Origin: Flavobacteria bacterium BBFL7
GTDB taxonomy: Bacteria; Bacteroidota; Bacteroidia; Flavobacteriales; Flavobacteriaceae
NCBI GenBank assembly: GCA_000153385.1
Contig: CH672374.1
Location: 1,304,544 to 1,368,543, forward strand
Reading direction: 5' to 3'
DNA: 64,000 nucleotides
Shown here: positions 1 through 8,981 of the stretch, piece by piece
Layout of the letters: every line of letters begins with the position of its first letter
Numbering within the stretch: position 1 is the first letter of the stretch
Made by a program: the position numbers and the translations under genes
Notes under the pieces: generated by a model
Database searches by the model: none
What the model saw: the letters and a program-made list of their open reading frames with translations, nothing else
Told to the model about the DNA's origin: nothing

Positions 1-489
1 TCTTACGGTACCGTCAGCTACCCTCACGAGGATAGGTTTCTTCCCGTATAAAAGTAGTTTACAACCCATAGGGCCGTCTTCCTACACGCGGCATGGCTGG
101 ATCAGGCTTGCGCCCATTGTCCAATATTCCTCACTGCTGCCTCCCGTAGGAGTCTGGTCCGTGTCTCAGTACCAGTGTGGGGGATCTCCCTCTCAGGACC
201 CCTACCTATCGTAGCCATGGGGAGCCTTTACCTCTCCATCTAGCTAATAGGACGCATACTCATCTATCACCGTAACCTTTAATTATAAAACCATGCGATT
301 CTATAATACTATGAGGTATTAATCCAAATTTCTTCGGGCTATCCCTCAGTGATAGGCAGATTGTATACGCGTTACGCACCCGTGCGCCGGTCGTCAGCAA
401 AGAGCAAGCTCTCTCTGTTACCCCTCGACTTGCATGTGTTAGGCCTGCCGCTAGCGTTCATCCTGAGCCAGGATCAAACTCTTCATCGT
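1..489 (-). rRNA. rrs: 16S rRNA, 5' part (gene continues beyond the left edge)
   Basis: On the minus strand the sequence starts at about 489 with the bacterial 16S 5' signature (AGAGTTTGATCCTGGCTCAG, complement of 463-482). It then runs through the V1-V2 region, the ACTCCTACGGGAGGCAGCAG site (complement of about 136-155) and into the V3 region at base 1. About 489 of roughly 1,520 nt are present, so the rest of the rRNA operon lies to the left. The exact 5' end is set by analogy with the E. coli gene. The V1-V3 sequence looks flavobacterial; the genus is only a guess (Nonlabens-like). Confidence 0.97.
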
Positions 490-748
490 AGAATCTTTTA
501 AAGATCATTGTATGACCTATATAATCAATACTACTTAATTAGCGTAATTGTGTTTATTTACATTAAATCTTACCAGAAAATATTTTAAATATTTCCTTAT
601 TATTTTTGTGCTGTCAATCAAAATCTCAATGAACTACTTCAAATTATAAAATCAAAACTTTGACAATCCTCTCCCGATTCTTGAACTAGTATTTTAACCT
701 TCTTTGAAGAACTATCGCCTTACTTGAGACATCATGTCTGCTGCAAAG
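490..748 (-). other. rRNA leader region
   Basis: This is the stretch between the predicted rRNA start (about 748) and the 5' end of 16S. I see no ORF and no convincing boxA in it. The AT-rich stretch 790-990, upstream of the promoter, also holds no recognisable gene or RNA. Confidence 0.5.
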
Positions 749-754
749 CGGGTG

Positions 755-787
755 CAAATATACTCACCTTTTTTCCCACCAACCAAA
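755..787 (-). promoter_or_regulatory. rRNA operon promoter
   Basis: Reading the minus strand, TTTG (787-784) is followed after 21 nt by TATATTTG (762-755). This is an excellent match to the Bacteroidota sigma-ABfr consensus TTTG-N19-21-TAnnTTTG. An almost pure A/T run lies just upstream (about 789-815) and could act as an UP element. The predicted transcription start is near 748, giving a leader of about 260 nt before mature 16S. Confidence 0.8.
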
Positions 788-993
788 CTTTTTAATGAAA
801 AAAAATTAAAAATATCTCAACACACTATATTACAATTGATTAAATATAGTATTAAATTAAAATCAATAACAAATCCTTATCATCAATCAATAAATGATGA
901 AATTTGATAAGAATCAAAAACCAACTAAAATCACGTCTAATTCAAACTCTATTTATGAACTAAAAGAATTAAAATATAGACATAGTAACTACT

Positions 994-1479
994 ATTAAAT
1001 TAAGACCACGCTTTTCTATTACTATAGACAATAATATATCTGAAGTAATAAATAATTCCAAGAAGGCCAAAAGAAATGTAAATGGATATAAAATTTCACT
1101 AAGTGATCATCATGTATTTATAAGGATTCCAACACTGCATCAACATTTTTGGTCACCGCAATTACACCTAGAATTTCGTAAAAACTCTATGAAAACAGAA
1201 ATACATGGTTTATACGGCCCTAACCCTACTGTATGGACGATGTTTATGTTTTTACATTTTATTTTAGCAACACTTATAATAGGAGCATCAATATGGTTAT
1301 ACACATTGATTGTAACAAATAATAGTATTCAGGTTGCGATAATATTAATCATATCACTCATTATTATCTGGCTGTCATTATATATAGCGGGAAGGTTGGG
1401 CAGAAGGAAAGGAAATAGACAAATGCATGAATTGAATACTTTTTTCTATTCTATTTTAAAACATATTAAAAAATCATAG
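994..1479 (+). CDS. Small conserved membrane protein, start codon uncertain
   Basis: The reading frame is open from 973 to the stop at 1479. The only in-frame ATG is at 1189, which would give 96 residues. The upstream in-frame part reads like real protein (a stretch around RPRFSI, then HQHFWSPQ and LYGPNPTVWTMF), a pattern I remember from roughly 150-residue Flavobacteriia proteins, so I place the start at an ATT at 994 (161 aa). No ATG, GTG or TTG exists in frame between 973 and 1189. Two hydrophobic segments lie near residues 82-105 and 112-135 of the long form. The 3' end overlaps the convergent pirin gene by 14 bp. Function is unknown. The gene may use a rare start codon or have lost its start. 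Confidence 0.55.
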   Translation: MKLRPRFSITIDNNISEVINNSKKAKRNVNGYKISLSDHHVFIRIPTLHQHFWSPQLHLEFRKNSMKTEIHGLYGPNPTVWTMFMFLHFILATLIIGASIWLYTLIVTNNSIQVAIILIISLIIIWLSLYIAGRLGRRKGNRQMHELNTFFYSILKHIKKS

Positions 1480-2179
1480 GTACCTCTATAAAAAGTAGCT
1501 CAGCGTCTTGTTGTGATCTTATAGTAAATGAATCTACACATTCTATAGCAATAGCATCTCTAGCGCCGAGAATTTCATCATTAATAATAATCTCACCATT
1601 GATAACCATTACAAAAACTCCATTACCATTATTATTCATTATATAAGTTAGTTCTTTTTCTTTAGAAAGATTACTCATATACAACCACGCATTTTGATGA
1701 ATCCAAACTCCATCATCATCAGGATTTGGCGATAATATTTGTTGCAGCCTGTTGTCTCTATCATCTAGATTTAATTGAAGCTCATCATACCTAGGAACAA
1801 CATTTTGTTTATTAGGAAAAATCCATATTTGAAATAACCTCAACTCTTCATTTTCCGAAGCATTATATTCAGAATGCGTCACACCTGTTCCGGCGCTCAT
1901 TACCTGAACTTCTCCTGCGGCAATCTGCGCCTTGTTACCCAAACTGTCCTCATGCTCCAATTTCCCACTAAGCGGAATGGTGATAATTTCCATGTTATTA
2001 TGAGGATGTTTCGGAAACCCAGCTCCACCTACTATTCGATCATCATTCAATACACGTAGCGCACCAAAATTAATTTTTTCAGGATTATACCAACTTGCAA
2101 AACTAAAACTATGATTTGCCTCCAACCATCCGTGATTAGCATATCCTCTATCTACGGCTCTATGCACTTTTGTTTTCAT
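1466..2179 (-). CDS. Pirin family protein (YhhW-like quercetinase type)
   Basis: This is a bicupin of the pirin/YhhW family; some members show quercetin 2,3-dioxygenase activity, while the cellular role is usually unknown. Counted from an ATG at 2188, the N-terminal cupin carries the family's metal ligands in HPH (His61, His63) and the TGVTHSE segment (His105, Glu107), which matches the spacing in human pirin. I prefer the ATG at 2179 (MKTKVHRA, 237 aa), which starts at the usual family position. The length is normal. The gene converges on and overlaps the small membrane protein gene by 14 bp. Confidence 0.88.
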   Translation of the reverse strand: MKTKVHRAVDRGYANHGWLEANHSFSFASWYNPEKINFGALRVLNDDRIVGGAGFPKHPHNNMEIITIPLSGKLEHEDSLGNKAQIAAGEVQVMSAGTGVTHSEYNASENEELRLFQIWIFPNKQNVVPRYDELQLNLDDRDNRLQQILSPNPDDDGVWIHQNAWLYMSNLSKEKELTYIMNNNGNGVFVMVINGEIIINDEILGARDAIAIECVDSFTIRSQQDAELLFIEVPMIF

Positions 2180-2258
2180 AATAAACAATTATGTATCACC
2201 ATTAACAATACTTGTACCAACAAATATTTTTTAGACAAACTGTCATTTCTTTACTTAT

Positions 2259-2268
2259 TTTCGCGAAA
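2259..2268. repeat. Palindromic repeat core TTTCGCGAAA (intergenic)
   Basis: An exact 10-bp core with GC on the right side only, between the pirin start and the histidine kinase stop codon. Confidence 0.8.
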
Positions 2269-2279
2269 GCAAGCTAAAA

Positions 2280-3767
2280 TTAAGCAACTGGAAGATTAAA
2301 CCTAAAGCTACTGCCAGAATTCTTCTTACTCATTACAGTAATTGTAGATTGGTGTAAATCAAGAATTTTTTTAACTATAGCTAATCCTAATCCTGCACCA
2401 TTTTTTGCAAAGCTCTCACTAGATTGCTTAAAACGTTCAAAAATACTAGATTGCATTTCAGGTGCGATTCCTATTCCAGAATCATTCACTTTAACAATGC
2501 ATTGGTCACCAGACTTTTCTAACTCCAACTCTATTAACCCATTGTCCGGAGTAAATTTTAGGGCATTATCAATTAAGTTTTGTAGAGCTCGCTCAATAAG
2601 ACTTATGTCTGCATACACTAGAATATTTTCATTATTCCTTACCGCTATACTTAGATTAATGCTTTTCTTTTTGGCCAGTATATCGTACTTAGAAACTAAA
2701 TCAAGACATAAATCCGTAATTGAAAATTGTTCCATTAATGGTTCTATTTGTTTTGCTTCCAACTTAGAATACTCAAATAACTGCTCAACTAGGTTTGTAA
2801 GTTTATCACTATTTGAGCTTATCACATTTAAATATTTGTTTTTCTCTTGCTCGGTTAGGCTATTTGATTTTTCCTGTAAAGTATCTGCATATCCTTTTAA
2901 TACCGCAAGTGGAGTTCTTAAATCATGAGAAACATTTGCTATCAATTGCCTACGTAGTTCATCCACAGATTTAATCTCTTCCAGATTTTCGTTAATAGTG
3001 TCTGCCATATCGTTAAAAGTATGGGCAAAAACAGCAACATCCGTTTTTTCTGGATCTTCTATTCTCGCATTAAGATCTCCTTCCTTAAACCTACGAGCTA
3101 CTTGAGTAATCGTACGTAAGTTTTTTGTGATAAACCAGATTAAGACAAAACCTATCAATAGAGTGAAAAATGTCGTCAAAGCAATTGCTCCTAGACCAAA
3201 ACTCTTAATATACTTATTAAATATATTACTACTAGCAAGCTGATAAGCTTCTCCTGAGAGTATTATATATATGTATCCATTTCTGCCGTTATTTTCAAAA
3301 GGAGCTACAGAAAAAATTTTACGCTCTGATCGATCCCTTGGATCATCACCTAAACAAAAACCCTTATAATCAGATTCAATAAAATCAGTTATCGGTTTAG
3401 TGTCCACGAATAGAGCTGGCTCCTTTGGACTATGTTCTAAAACAACCGAATGTAAAACTTCACCATCGATGCCCAATAAATACACCTCGATACTGCGATT
3501 TACTGCCATCATATCATGCATTAAATCGCCAAACACAGCCTTATTAACGGTACCGTCTTCCATAAATGGAGAAGCATCTGCAAATTTCTCATCTATCAGA
3601 TGTTGTGCTAGTGGCGCATTAATTTCTTGTTGTGTAGCGAGATGATGTTGATTAGAAAAATAGGTCGTTACTAAAATATAACAAGCCGCCATACCTAAAA
3701 TCAATAGAGATAAGGCGAGCCATAGTTTAAAAACTAGTTTAGGGGTTAATGTAGATTGCTTACTCAT
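2280..3767 (-). CDS. Membrane sensor histidine kinase
   Basis: A 495-residue two-pass kinase. TM1 is at about 12-36, followed by an extracytoplasmic sensor of about 150 residues, TM2 at about 190-212 and a HAMP domain to about 265. The HisKA box has phospho-acceptor His281 (NVSHDLRTPL). The HATPase domain has N-box Asn397/Asn401, G1 DSGIGI (429-434) and G2 GAGLGLAI (457-464). All catalytic motifs are intact. Its start lies 2 nt after the stop of the response regulator gene at 3770, so the two form an operon with the regulator first. The signal sensed is not evident from the sequence. The divergent neighbour at 4599 encodes an envelope lipoprotein, so envelope sensing is a guess. Confidence 0.95.
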   Translation of the reverse strand: MSKQSTLTPKLVFKLWLALSLLILGMAACYILVTTYFSNQHHLATQQEINAPLAQHLIDEKFADASPFMEDGTVNKAVFGDLMHDMMAVNRSIEVYLLGIDGEVLHSVVLEHSPKEPALFVDTKPITDFIESDYKGFCLGDDPRDRSERKIFSVAPFENNGRNGYIYIILSGEAYQLASSNIFNKYIKSFGLGAIALTTFFTLLIGFVLIWFITKNLRTITQVARRFKEGDLNARIEDPEKTDVAVFAHTFNDMADTINENLEEIKSVDELRRQLIANVSHDLRTPLAVLKGYADTLQEKSNSLTEQEKNKYLNVISSNSDKLTNLVEQLFEYSKLEAKQIEPLMEQFSITDLCLDLVSKYDILAKKKSINLSIAVRNNENILVYADISLIERALQNLIDNALKFTPDNGLIELELEKSGDQCIVKVNDSGIGIAPEMQSSIFERFKQSSESFAKNGAGLGLAIVKKILDLHQSTITVMSKKNSGSSFRFNLPVA

Positions 3768-3769
3768 AG

Positions 3770-4471
3770 TTATATATCTTCATTAAATCGGTAACCTATT
3801 CCCCAAGTAGTTAATATGTAAATAGGATTACCCATGTCAGGTTCAATTTTTGCACGCAGCCTATTGATATGGGAATTCACAGTGTGCTCATATCCTGAAA
3901 AATTATATCCCCATATTACATCCAATAATTCTGACCTACTATAGCTGCGACCAGGATAATTTGCTAGCAGTATAAGAAGATCAAATTCTTTAGGAGAGAG
4001 ATCGATTTTTTTACCTTCTAAAGTCACACGACGCATTTCAACGTTAACCTTTAAATCACCAAAATCTAATTCGGCCGTTTTAGAGTCGTTAGTTTGTTGA
4101 TTTGCAGCATCACTTCTTCTCATTACTGCTTTAGCTCTTGCTTTTAATTCACGTATAGAAAAAGGCTTTGTGATATAATCATCTGCTCCTATCTCTAGAC
4201 CTAAGACTTTATCTATTTCTTCCGTCTTAGCAGTAACCATTATAATAGGTGTGTTTTTAGTCTTACGTAGTTCTCTACATACTTCTACACCATTAAGTTT
4301 AGGTATCGATAAATCTAGCAGTATCAGGTCAAAGTCTTTATGCTGTGCTTTTTCTAATGCACTTAATCCATCATTCACACTTTCCACCTCAGCATTAAGG
4401 TCTTTCATGTGTATCTCTAGTAGATCCACAATCTCTAGATCGTCCTCTACAATTAATATTTGATTTGCCAT
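3770..4471 (-). CDS. OmpR/PhoB-family response regulator
   Basis: Counted from the ATG at 4471 (MANQILIVEDD), the receiver has acidic Asp10/Asp11, phospho-acceptor Asp53 (LLDLSIP), Thr80 and Lys102. It is followed by a C-terminal winged-helix Trans_reg_C domain with the usual YEHTVNSHINRLRAKIE recognition region, 233 residues in all. An ATG at 4498 would add nine residues that do not belong to the family. It is transcribed ahead of its partner kinase and diverges from the lipoprotein gene at 4599, a possible target. Confidence 0.95.
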   Translation of the reverse strand: MANQILIVEDDLEIVDLLEIHMKDLNAEVESVNDGLSALEKAQHKDFDLILLDLSIPKLNGVEVCRELRKTKNTPIIMVTAKTEEIDKVLGLEIGADDYITKPFSIRELKARAKAVMRRSDAANQQTNDSKTAELDFGDLKVNVEMRRVTLEGKKIDLSPKEFDLLILLANYPGRSYSRSELLDVIWGYNFSGYEHTVNSHINRLRAKIEPDMGNPIYILTTWGIGYRFNEDI

Positions 4472-4598
4472 AGGATAAAAGTCCACAAAGTATATCACAA
4501 AACAATCACGTCATTGCGATAAAAGTTGATAATTACGTGACGCTAATGGGATATGATAATCATTAGTTTGTACAGTAAAATAATCAAACTTAAAAAAA

Positions 4599-5498
4599 AT
4601 GAAAAAGTATTTAGCACTATTAGCAGCAGCTACATTAACATTTACCAGTTGTAATAACGATGACGATAACAGCGGTAATATAGCCACAAAAGATTTAACT
4701 CTCGACTTACAAGGTCTAGAAGATCTAGGATCAGGATTTGCTTATGAAGGATGGGTAATGGTTGATGGTTCACCCATAACAACGGGTGTATTTACTGTAG
4801 ATGATAGTGGAAATTTAAGCCAAACATCATTTACTGTAGACGCGGCAACACTAGATGCTGCAACTGCATTTATTTTAACTATTGAACCTAGTCCAGATCC
4901 AGATCCAGCACCTGCCGACTCAAAATACATAGCTGGAGAATTCAATAATGATGCTGCTAGTTTATCCACAAATTTTGGTCCAGCACCAGGTGATTTCAGT
5001 GCCGCCAGCGGTAGTTTCTTTTTAAGAACTCCTACAGATGAGCCATCAGGAACAGCAAATAACGGTAATGATACCAACGGTGTATGGTTTGGATTACCAG
5101 GAATGCCACCAACGGCAGATTTCAACCTACCTACATTACCAGCTGGATGGGTATATGAAGGTTGGGTTGTAGGAGATGCTGGAGCACTTTCTACAGGTAC
5201 ATTTACAGATTTCTCATCTGTAGACTCTGGTAATGGATTTTCAGGAACTCAAAACAATGCTGGACCACCAGTACCAGGAGAAGACTTCTTTAACAACCTT
5301 CCGATGGGTGAATCATTACCATTTAGTGTCGTAGGCCGTAATGTAGTGATTACAGTAGAACCTGTACCAGATAATTCTCCAGCACCATTTACTTTAAAAC
5401 CACTTGCAGCAATTGCTGGACCAGATACTGCCCCTAACTCACAATCTTTCAATAATAATGTTACCGTTTCTTTCCCTACCGGAACCGTAACTAAATAA
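4599..5498 (+). CDS. Lipoprotein with a duplicated RskA-like domain
   Basis: The signal peptide ends in a lipobox, FTSC, with Cys18, followed by an acidic NNDDDN stretch that suggests surface export in Bacteroidota. Two imperfect copies of one domain follow, each with YEGWV (residues 49-53 and 186-190), an S/T-T-G-x-F turn and a beta strand ending in an EPxPDxxPAP segment (about 91-104 and 250-262). The first segment resembles the C-terminal domain of anti-sigma-K factor RskA, which in this clade also occurs in stand-alone lipoproteins. No anti-sigma helix or transmembrane segment is present. Function is unknown. It diverges from the two-component system. Confidence 0.75.
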   Translation: MKKYLALLAAATLTFTSCNNDDDNSGNIATKDLTLDLQGLEDLGSGFAYEGWVMVDGSPITTGVFTVDDSGNLSQTSFTVDAATLDAATAFILTIEPSPDPDPAPADSKYIAGEFNNDAASLSTNFGPAPGDFSAASGSFFLRTPTDEPSGTANNGNDTNGVWFGLPGMPPTADFNLPTLPAGWVYEGWVVGDAGALSTGTFTDFSSVDSGNGFSGTQNNAGPPVPGEDFFNNLPMGESLPFSVVGRNVVITVEPVPDNSPAPFTLKPLAAIAGPDTAPNSQSFNNNVTVSFPTGTVTK

Positions 5499-5535
5499 AG
5501 AAATATGAAGATAACTTTGGTTGGTTAGTTTGAAG

Positions 5536-5575
5536 TACCTCACAAATCTTAAGATTCTGTGGGGTATTCCTTTTT
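5536..5575 (+). terminator. Rho-independent terminator
   Basis: TACCTCACA (5536-5544) pairs with TGTGGGGTA (5558-5566), with one G-T pair. The loop itself contains AATCTTAAGATT and can extend the stem. A T5 run follows at 5571-5575. It serves the lipoprotein gene. Confidence 0.8.
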
Positions 5576-5631
5576 AAAATAAGTAGATTCAAAAACCTGA
5601 TTAGTTTTAGACCAACATAATAAGCACTGTG

Positions 5632-6576
5632 TTACTTTATAAAAACCACAGAGTTTAAATGACCACTCGCATCATATTCAGTTAATTTATTTGCCGCATC
5701 TATTTTCCATTCCCCATCAATTATATATTTATATTGATGCGCTCCATAAGGCAGCTGTATTTGTGCTATCCAGTATTCACCATCTTTTACCATTGCAATT
5801 TTACCATGTTCCCAATTTGTAAATTCTGCAGCTAGATAAACTTCCTTAAAATCAGCGTCTTTAACCATAAAATAATGGGTTCTAAGAGTTGATATCACAC
5901 TGTTGAATTCATTGTGCTCGTTAGGTACTCTATTTGAATTGTGCGGATCCTCCATCCATTTTCCATCAACGATAAAACGATATTGATAATTCCCAGCTGG
6001 CAACTTAAGTGTAATTTGCCAACGATTCTTTTTCTTTTTCAATCTAAAATCACGACTCTTCCATTGATTAAATGATCCAGCTAGATAGACCTCATTAGCA
6101 TTTGAATGACCTTCTAAGTAAAAGGTATGATTACCATTATCTTGAACTTTGGCAGTATTTAATTCAAGATTGTAAACTTCTACAAATAAATCATTAAGAT
6201 TCACTTTTTCTATATTACTGGCAAAAGGTGGTGGTTCTACCCAAAATTTTTCGTTTATTAAAAATTTAAAGGATGCACCAGAATCCGTATTTAAATCTTT
6301 AATTTTTTTACGCAATTCATAAACGTATTTTTCCTTTCTAGTTAGTTTCCAACCTTTACCTGACCACTTATTAAAACTACCTGCAACAGTAACATTTTTA
6401 ATATTAATATCAGCTATTTCTAGTTCAACCTCTGTATTGTCTATTGTTACCGTTTTATAATCGGTAACATTAAATGTAAAAACAATTTCTTCACCATCTA
6501 TGCAATATCCATAATCTGATTGAGCCGTAATAATACAGCTTAGCAATAGGAAGATATATGTAATTAATTGATTCAT
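5632..6576 (-). CDS. Secreted protein with three CBM48-like (glycogen-binding) repeats
   Basis: A signal peptide (about 1-18, cleaved near ITAQS) precedes three consecutive modules of the AMPK/isoamylase N-terminal type. Each carries V-x-V/L-A-G/A-x-F-N/T-x-W (about 62-71, 163-172, 246-255) and the two later ones end in a Y-x-Y/F-x-I/V-D-G-x-W strand (about 199-207 and 282-290). There is no catalytic domain in the 314 residues, so it may bind alpha-glucan or serve as a surface scaffold; this is inferred from the fold only. Its ATG follows the TAA of the protease gene directly (TAAATG), implying translational coupling. Confidence 0.8.
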   Translation of the reverse strand: MNQLITYIFLLLSCIITAQSDYGYCIDGEEIVFTFNVTDYKTVTIDNTEVELEIADINIKNVTVAGSFNKWSGKGWKLTRKEKYVYELRKKIKDLNTDSGASFKFLINEKFWVEPPPFASNIEKVNLNDLFVEVYNLELNTAKVQDNGNHTFYLEGHSNANEVYLAGSFNQWKSRDFRLKKKKNRWQITLKLPAGNYQYRFIVDGKWMEDPHNSNRVPNEHNEFNSVISTLRTHYFMVKDADFKEVYLAAEFTNWEHGKIAMVKDGEYWIAQIQLPYGAHQYKYIIDGEWKIDAANKLTEYDASGHLNSVVFIK

Positions 6577-7533
6577 TTATTGTGGCCACAAGGCAAAATA
6601 CAAAGACTTTTTACGATAATTAATAATTATTCGACGGTTTTTCAAAAACCAGTACCCTAATACTGCATCTACTTTTGTGCCATAAGCTTGTCTAGAAAAC
6701 TTCATGGTTGTGATAATTGTAGGCATCATTTCACAACTTATAGAATTAGATAATTGAAATGGCATAAAGTTTCCAGCAATAACTTCCCTTCCCTGACCAT
6801 CCATACCTACCATTTCAACACGGCGTAATGGATCAAAATTTGAAAGTATCCCAGCATCTACTTTACTACTCAACTGGTTTATCTCTGCACCTGTATCTAG
6901 TACAAAACTTATCTCAACACCGTTTAATTGGGATTCTAAAACTATGGAATGTCCTTTACGATTGAATTGAAGCGTATCGGTGATCTGATCAGTTAGCAAC
7001 TTTTCGTCTAACCGGTTTCCTTTAGAATTGATTTTGAACAGTGTGATTTGTTCTAGATAAAAATCTATGAAGATCTCGTAACGTCTTAAATTTTCATAAC
7101 CTAAAATGCCATTAATTTTAGAACGTTTACTACGTTCCATATTACTTAAATCCACAAGATCTGCAAGACGAGCATTAATTTCAAAATCGTCAATTATAAA
7201 ATCATGCACTATCATTTCTGGAACATGATTTAATTCTTGATTAACAGAATACGTCGTTTTATGATTATTAGAATTAGCTTGATAAATACGTTTATTTAAC
7301 ACCATATTATAAGCTCCCGTATCTATAATGAATGGTCCAGACTGCCCATTAACTGAAGCTTCAACAGTTATCAAATTACCTACTAATTGAAATGGAATAC
7401 GTACGGTATGTTCACTAAGTTTAGTTGCTTTAGGAAATGAAACCGGTGTTTCTAGCCATATGGGAACAGGTTTATCCTTAGCAACGGCATAACAACTTAT
7501 CATTAATAATAAGAGTAGTTTTTTCATGGTCAT
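6577..7533 (-). CDS. Exported retropepsin-like aspartic protease
   Basis: A signal peptide (about 1-18) is followed by two lobes, each with a catalytic D-T-G-A motif (Asp71 and Asp213) and a later hydrophobic-G block (GILGYENLRR at about 142 and VLGYWFLKNR at about 291). Both lobes are in one 318-residue chain, so the enzyme resembles a single-chain pepsin fold built from two retropepsin units and needs no dimer. ATGs at 7533 and 7527 are both possible starts. The gene is the first of a tight pair with the triple-CBM48 protein. Substrate is unknown. Confidence 0.82.
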   Translation of the reverse strand: MTMKKLLLLLMISCYAVAKDKPVPIWLETPVSFPKATKLSEHTVRIPFQLVGNLITVEASVNGQSGPFIIDTGAYNMVLNKRIYQANSNNHKTTYSVNQELNHVPEMIVHDFIIDDFEINARLADLVDLSNMERSKRSKINGILGYENLRRYEIFIDFYLEQITLFKINSKGNRLDEKLLTDQITDTLQFNRKGHSIVLESQLNGVEISFVLDTGAEINQLSSKVDAGILSNFDPLRRVEMVGMDGQGREVIAGNFMPFQLSNSISCEMMPTIITTMKFSRQAYGTKVDAVLGYWFLKNRRIIINYRKKSLYFALWPQ

Positions 7534-7595
7534 GTAGTTAGATGGTTAACTAATTGACCATTAAACTGGTGCATTGTTACAGTTAATAAGGATAT

Positions 7596-8879
7596 TTAAG
7601 AAGCATTCTCTCTTTTCAAACTCACGTAGGGATGTTTTAAATACGCTTTCGCGAAAGCGTATCCACGAGCATATTTTATCCTAAAAGTTTCTATAGCGGC
7701 ATATCCTAGTAATGCACATCCTGCAAGCATTAGGGCTAGCGGTAATACAGAAACGGTCACATAACGGGACACATACCAGCTGGCAAAGGATCCAAAAATC
7801 ATACTCACAGCTCCTACAAATGCACTAGCACTACCAGCTCTTACAGTAAAAGGCTGTAGAGCAAGTGCTGTAACATTAGGATTTTGAAACCCGATAAATG
7901 TCATCATTAAAAATAATAAAGGATACACTACCCAAAATTCAGGCTCAAAGAAACTGATATGTCCTACTAAAAGTAAAGTGGTTACCACTAGCAAAATACT
8001 TATCGTATAAGTGATTTGAAAAGTCGTAAAACGTCTTAATAAAAATCGGTTGATCTGGCTACCAGCAATAAGACCAGCTGCATTACTACCAAAGATGATC
8101 GCAAAATCACTTTGTGCCATGTTAAAAAAGTCTAAGAATATAAACGGTGCAGCCGCTACATAACCTAGTAATGCACCTATTACAAAACCTCGAGCAGTTG
8201 AGAATAAGAAAAATGCTTTGTCCTTATAAATGGTCCAATATTCCTTTAATACAGGAACCGGATGCAAACTAGTTGCAGGGTTAGGTTTTGAACTTTCAGG
8301 AAGAATAAAAATCACATTAAATAACATTAATGCTGCAAAACCGGCTAAACCATAAAAAATCATATCCCAGTGATAGTGTTCAATGATAAATCCACCTATT
8401 GTAGGCGCTATAATAGGTGCAATTCCCATGATAAGCATTAAGGTACTCAACACCTCAGCGACCTTATCATCATCAAATAAATCTCTTACAATTGCTTTAC
8501 TGGCTACCATACCTGCACAGGCTCCTAAAGCTGTAAAAAAGCGCAAGGTTGCTAGTGAAGAAACATCCCAAGCATAGGCGCTTAAAACACTAGTGGTTAT
8601 ATATAAAATTAATCCAGCAATAAGTGGTCTACGTCTACCATACCGATCCATCAATGGACCATAAGCAAGTTGTCCTAAACCTATCCCTATAAAGTAAGTG
8701 GTTAAAGTAAAACCTATCGCGCTGGTTTCTACCTTAAAATCTCCTGCAATTTGTTTAAAAGCAGGCAAATAGGCATCTATAGAAAATGGCCCTATGGCTA
8801 TCAGCGTTCCTAACACTAATATGACACTGGTTTTTCTTCCTTTACTTACGTTTTCTTTATCTACTTGTTTTACTTTCAC
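7596..8879 (-). CDS. Bcr/CflA family multidrug efflux MFS transporter
   Basis: A twelve-helix MFS protein of 427 residues. The Bcr/CflA signature is visible in helix 1 (AIGPFSIDAYLPAF), and the loop 2-3 motif A appears as YGPLMDRYGRRRPL. Members export drugs or small metabolites by proton antiport. The start is a GTG at 8879; no better start exists before the conserved first helix. The C-terminal cytoplasmic end contains a perfect 22-bp copy of the palindromic repeat, read as YAFAKAY. A TAATTTTG promoter box lies only 4 nt before the GTG. Confidence 0.9.
   Translation of the reverse strand: MKVKQVDKENVSKGRKTSVILVLGTLIAIGPFSIDAYLPAFKQIAGDFKVETSAIGFTLTTYFIGIGLGQLAYGPLMDRYGRRRPLIAGLILYITTSVLSAYAWDVSSLATLRFFTALGACAGMVASKAIVRDLFDDDKVAEVLSTLMLIMGIAPIIAPTIGGFIIEHYHWDMIFYGLAGFAALMLFNVIFILPESSKPNPATSLHPVPVLKEYWTIYKDKAFFLFSTARGFVIGALLGYVAAAPFIFLDFFNMAQSDFAIIFGSNAAGLIAGSQINRFLLRRFTTFQITYTISILLVVTTLLLVGHISFFEPEFWVVYPLLFLMMTFIGFQNPNVTALALQPFTVRAGSASAFVGAVSMIFGSFASWYVSRYVTVSVLPLALMLAGCALLGYAAIETFRIKYARGYAFAKAYLKHPYVSLKRENAS
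7641..7662. repeat. Palindromic repeat, perfect 22-bp form (inside MFS gene)
   Basis: Core TTTCGCGAAA at 7647-7656, extended symmetrically by ATACGC and GCGTAT to a perfect 22-bp palindrome. It is read in frame as A-F-A-K-A in the MFS C-terminus. Confidence 0.9.
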
Positions 8880-8883
8880 TTTG

Positions 8884-8891
8884 CAAAATTA
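8884..8891 (-). promoter_or_regulatory. -7 promoter box of the MFS gene
   Basis: TAATTTTG on the minus strand matches TAnnTTTG. The expected transcription start (about 8877) falls at the GTG start codon, suggesting a leaderless or nearly leaderless mRNA. A possible TTTG -33 box is at 8911-8908, with 16-nt spacing. Confidence 0.5.
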
Positions 8892-8981
8892 CTTTTTTGA
8901 ATACGCCCAAAGCGTACAATTAGGAAAGGTTTACGATTTTATAACCTCAAGATATATTGTACTTTTAAGCCAAAGTTGAAA

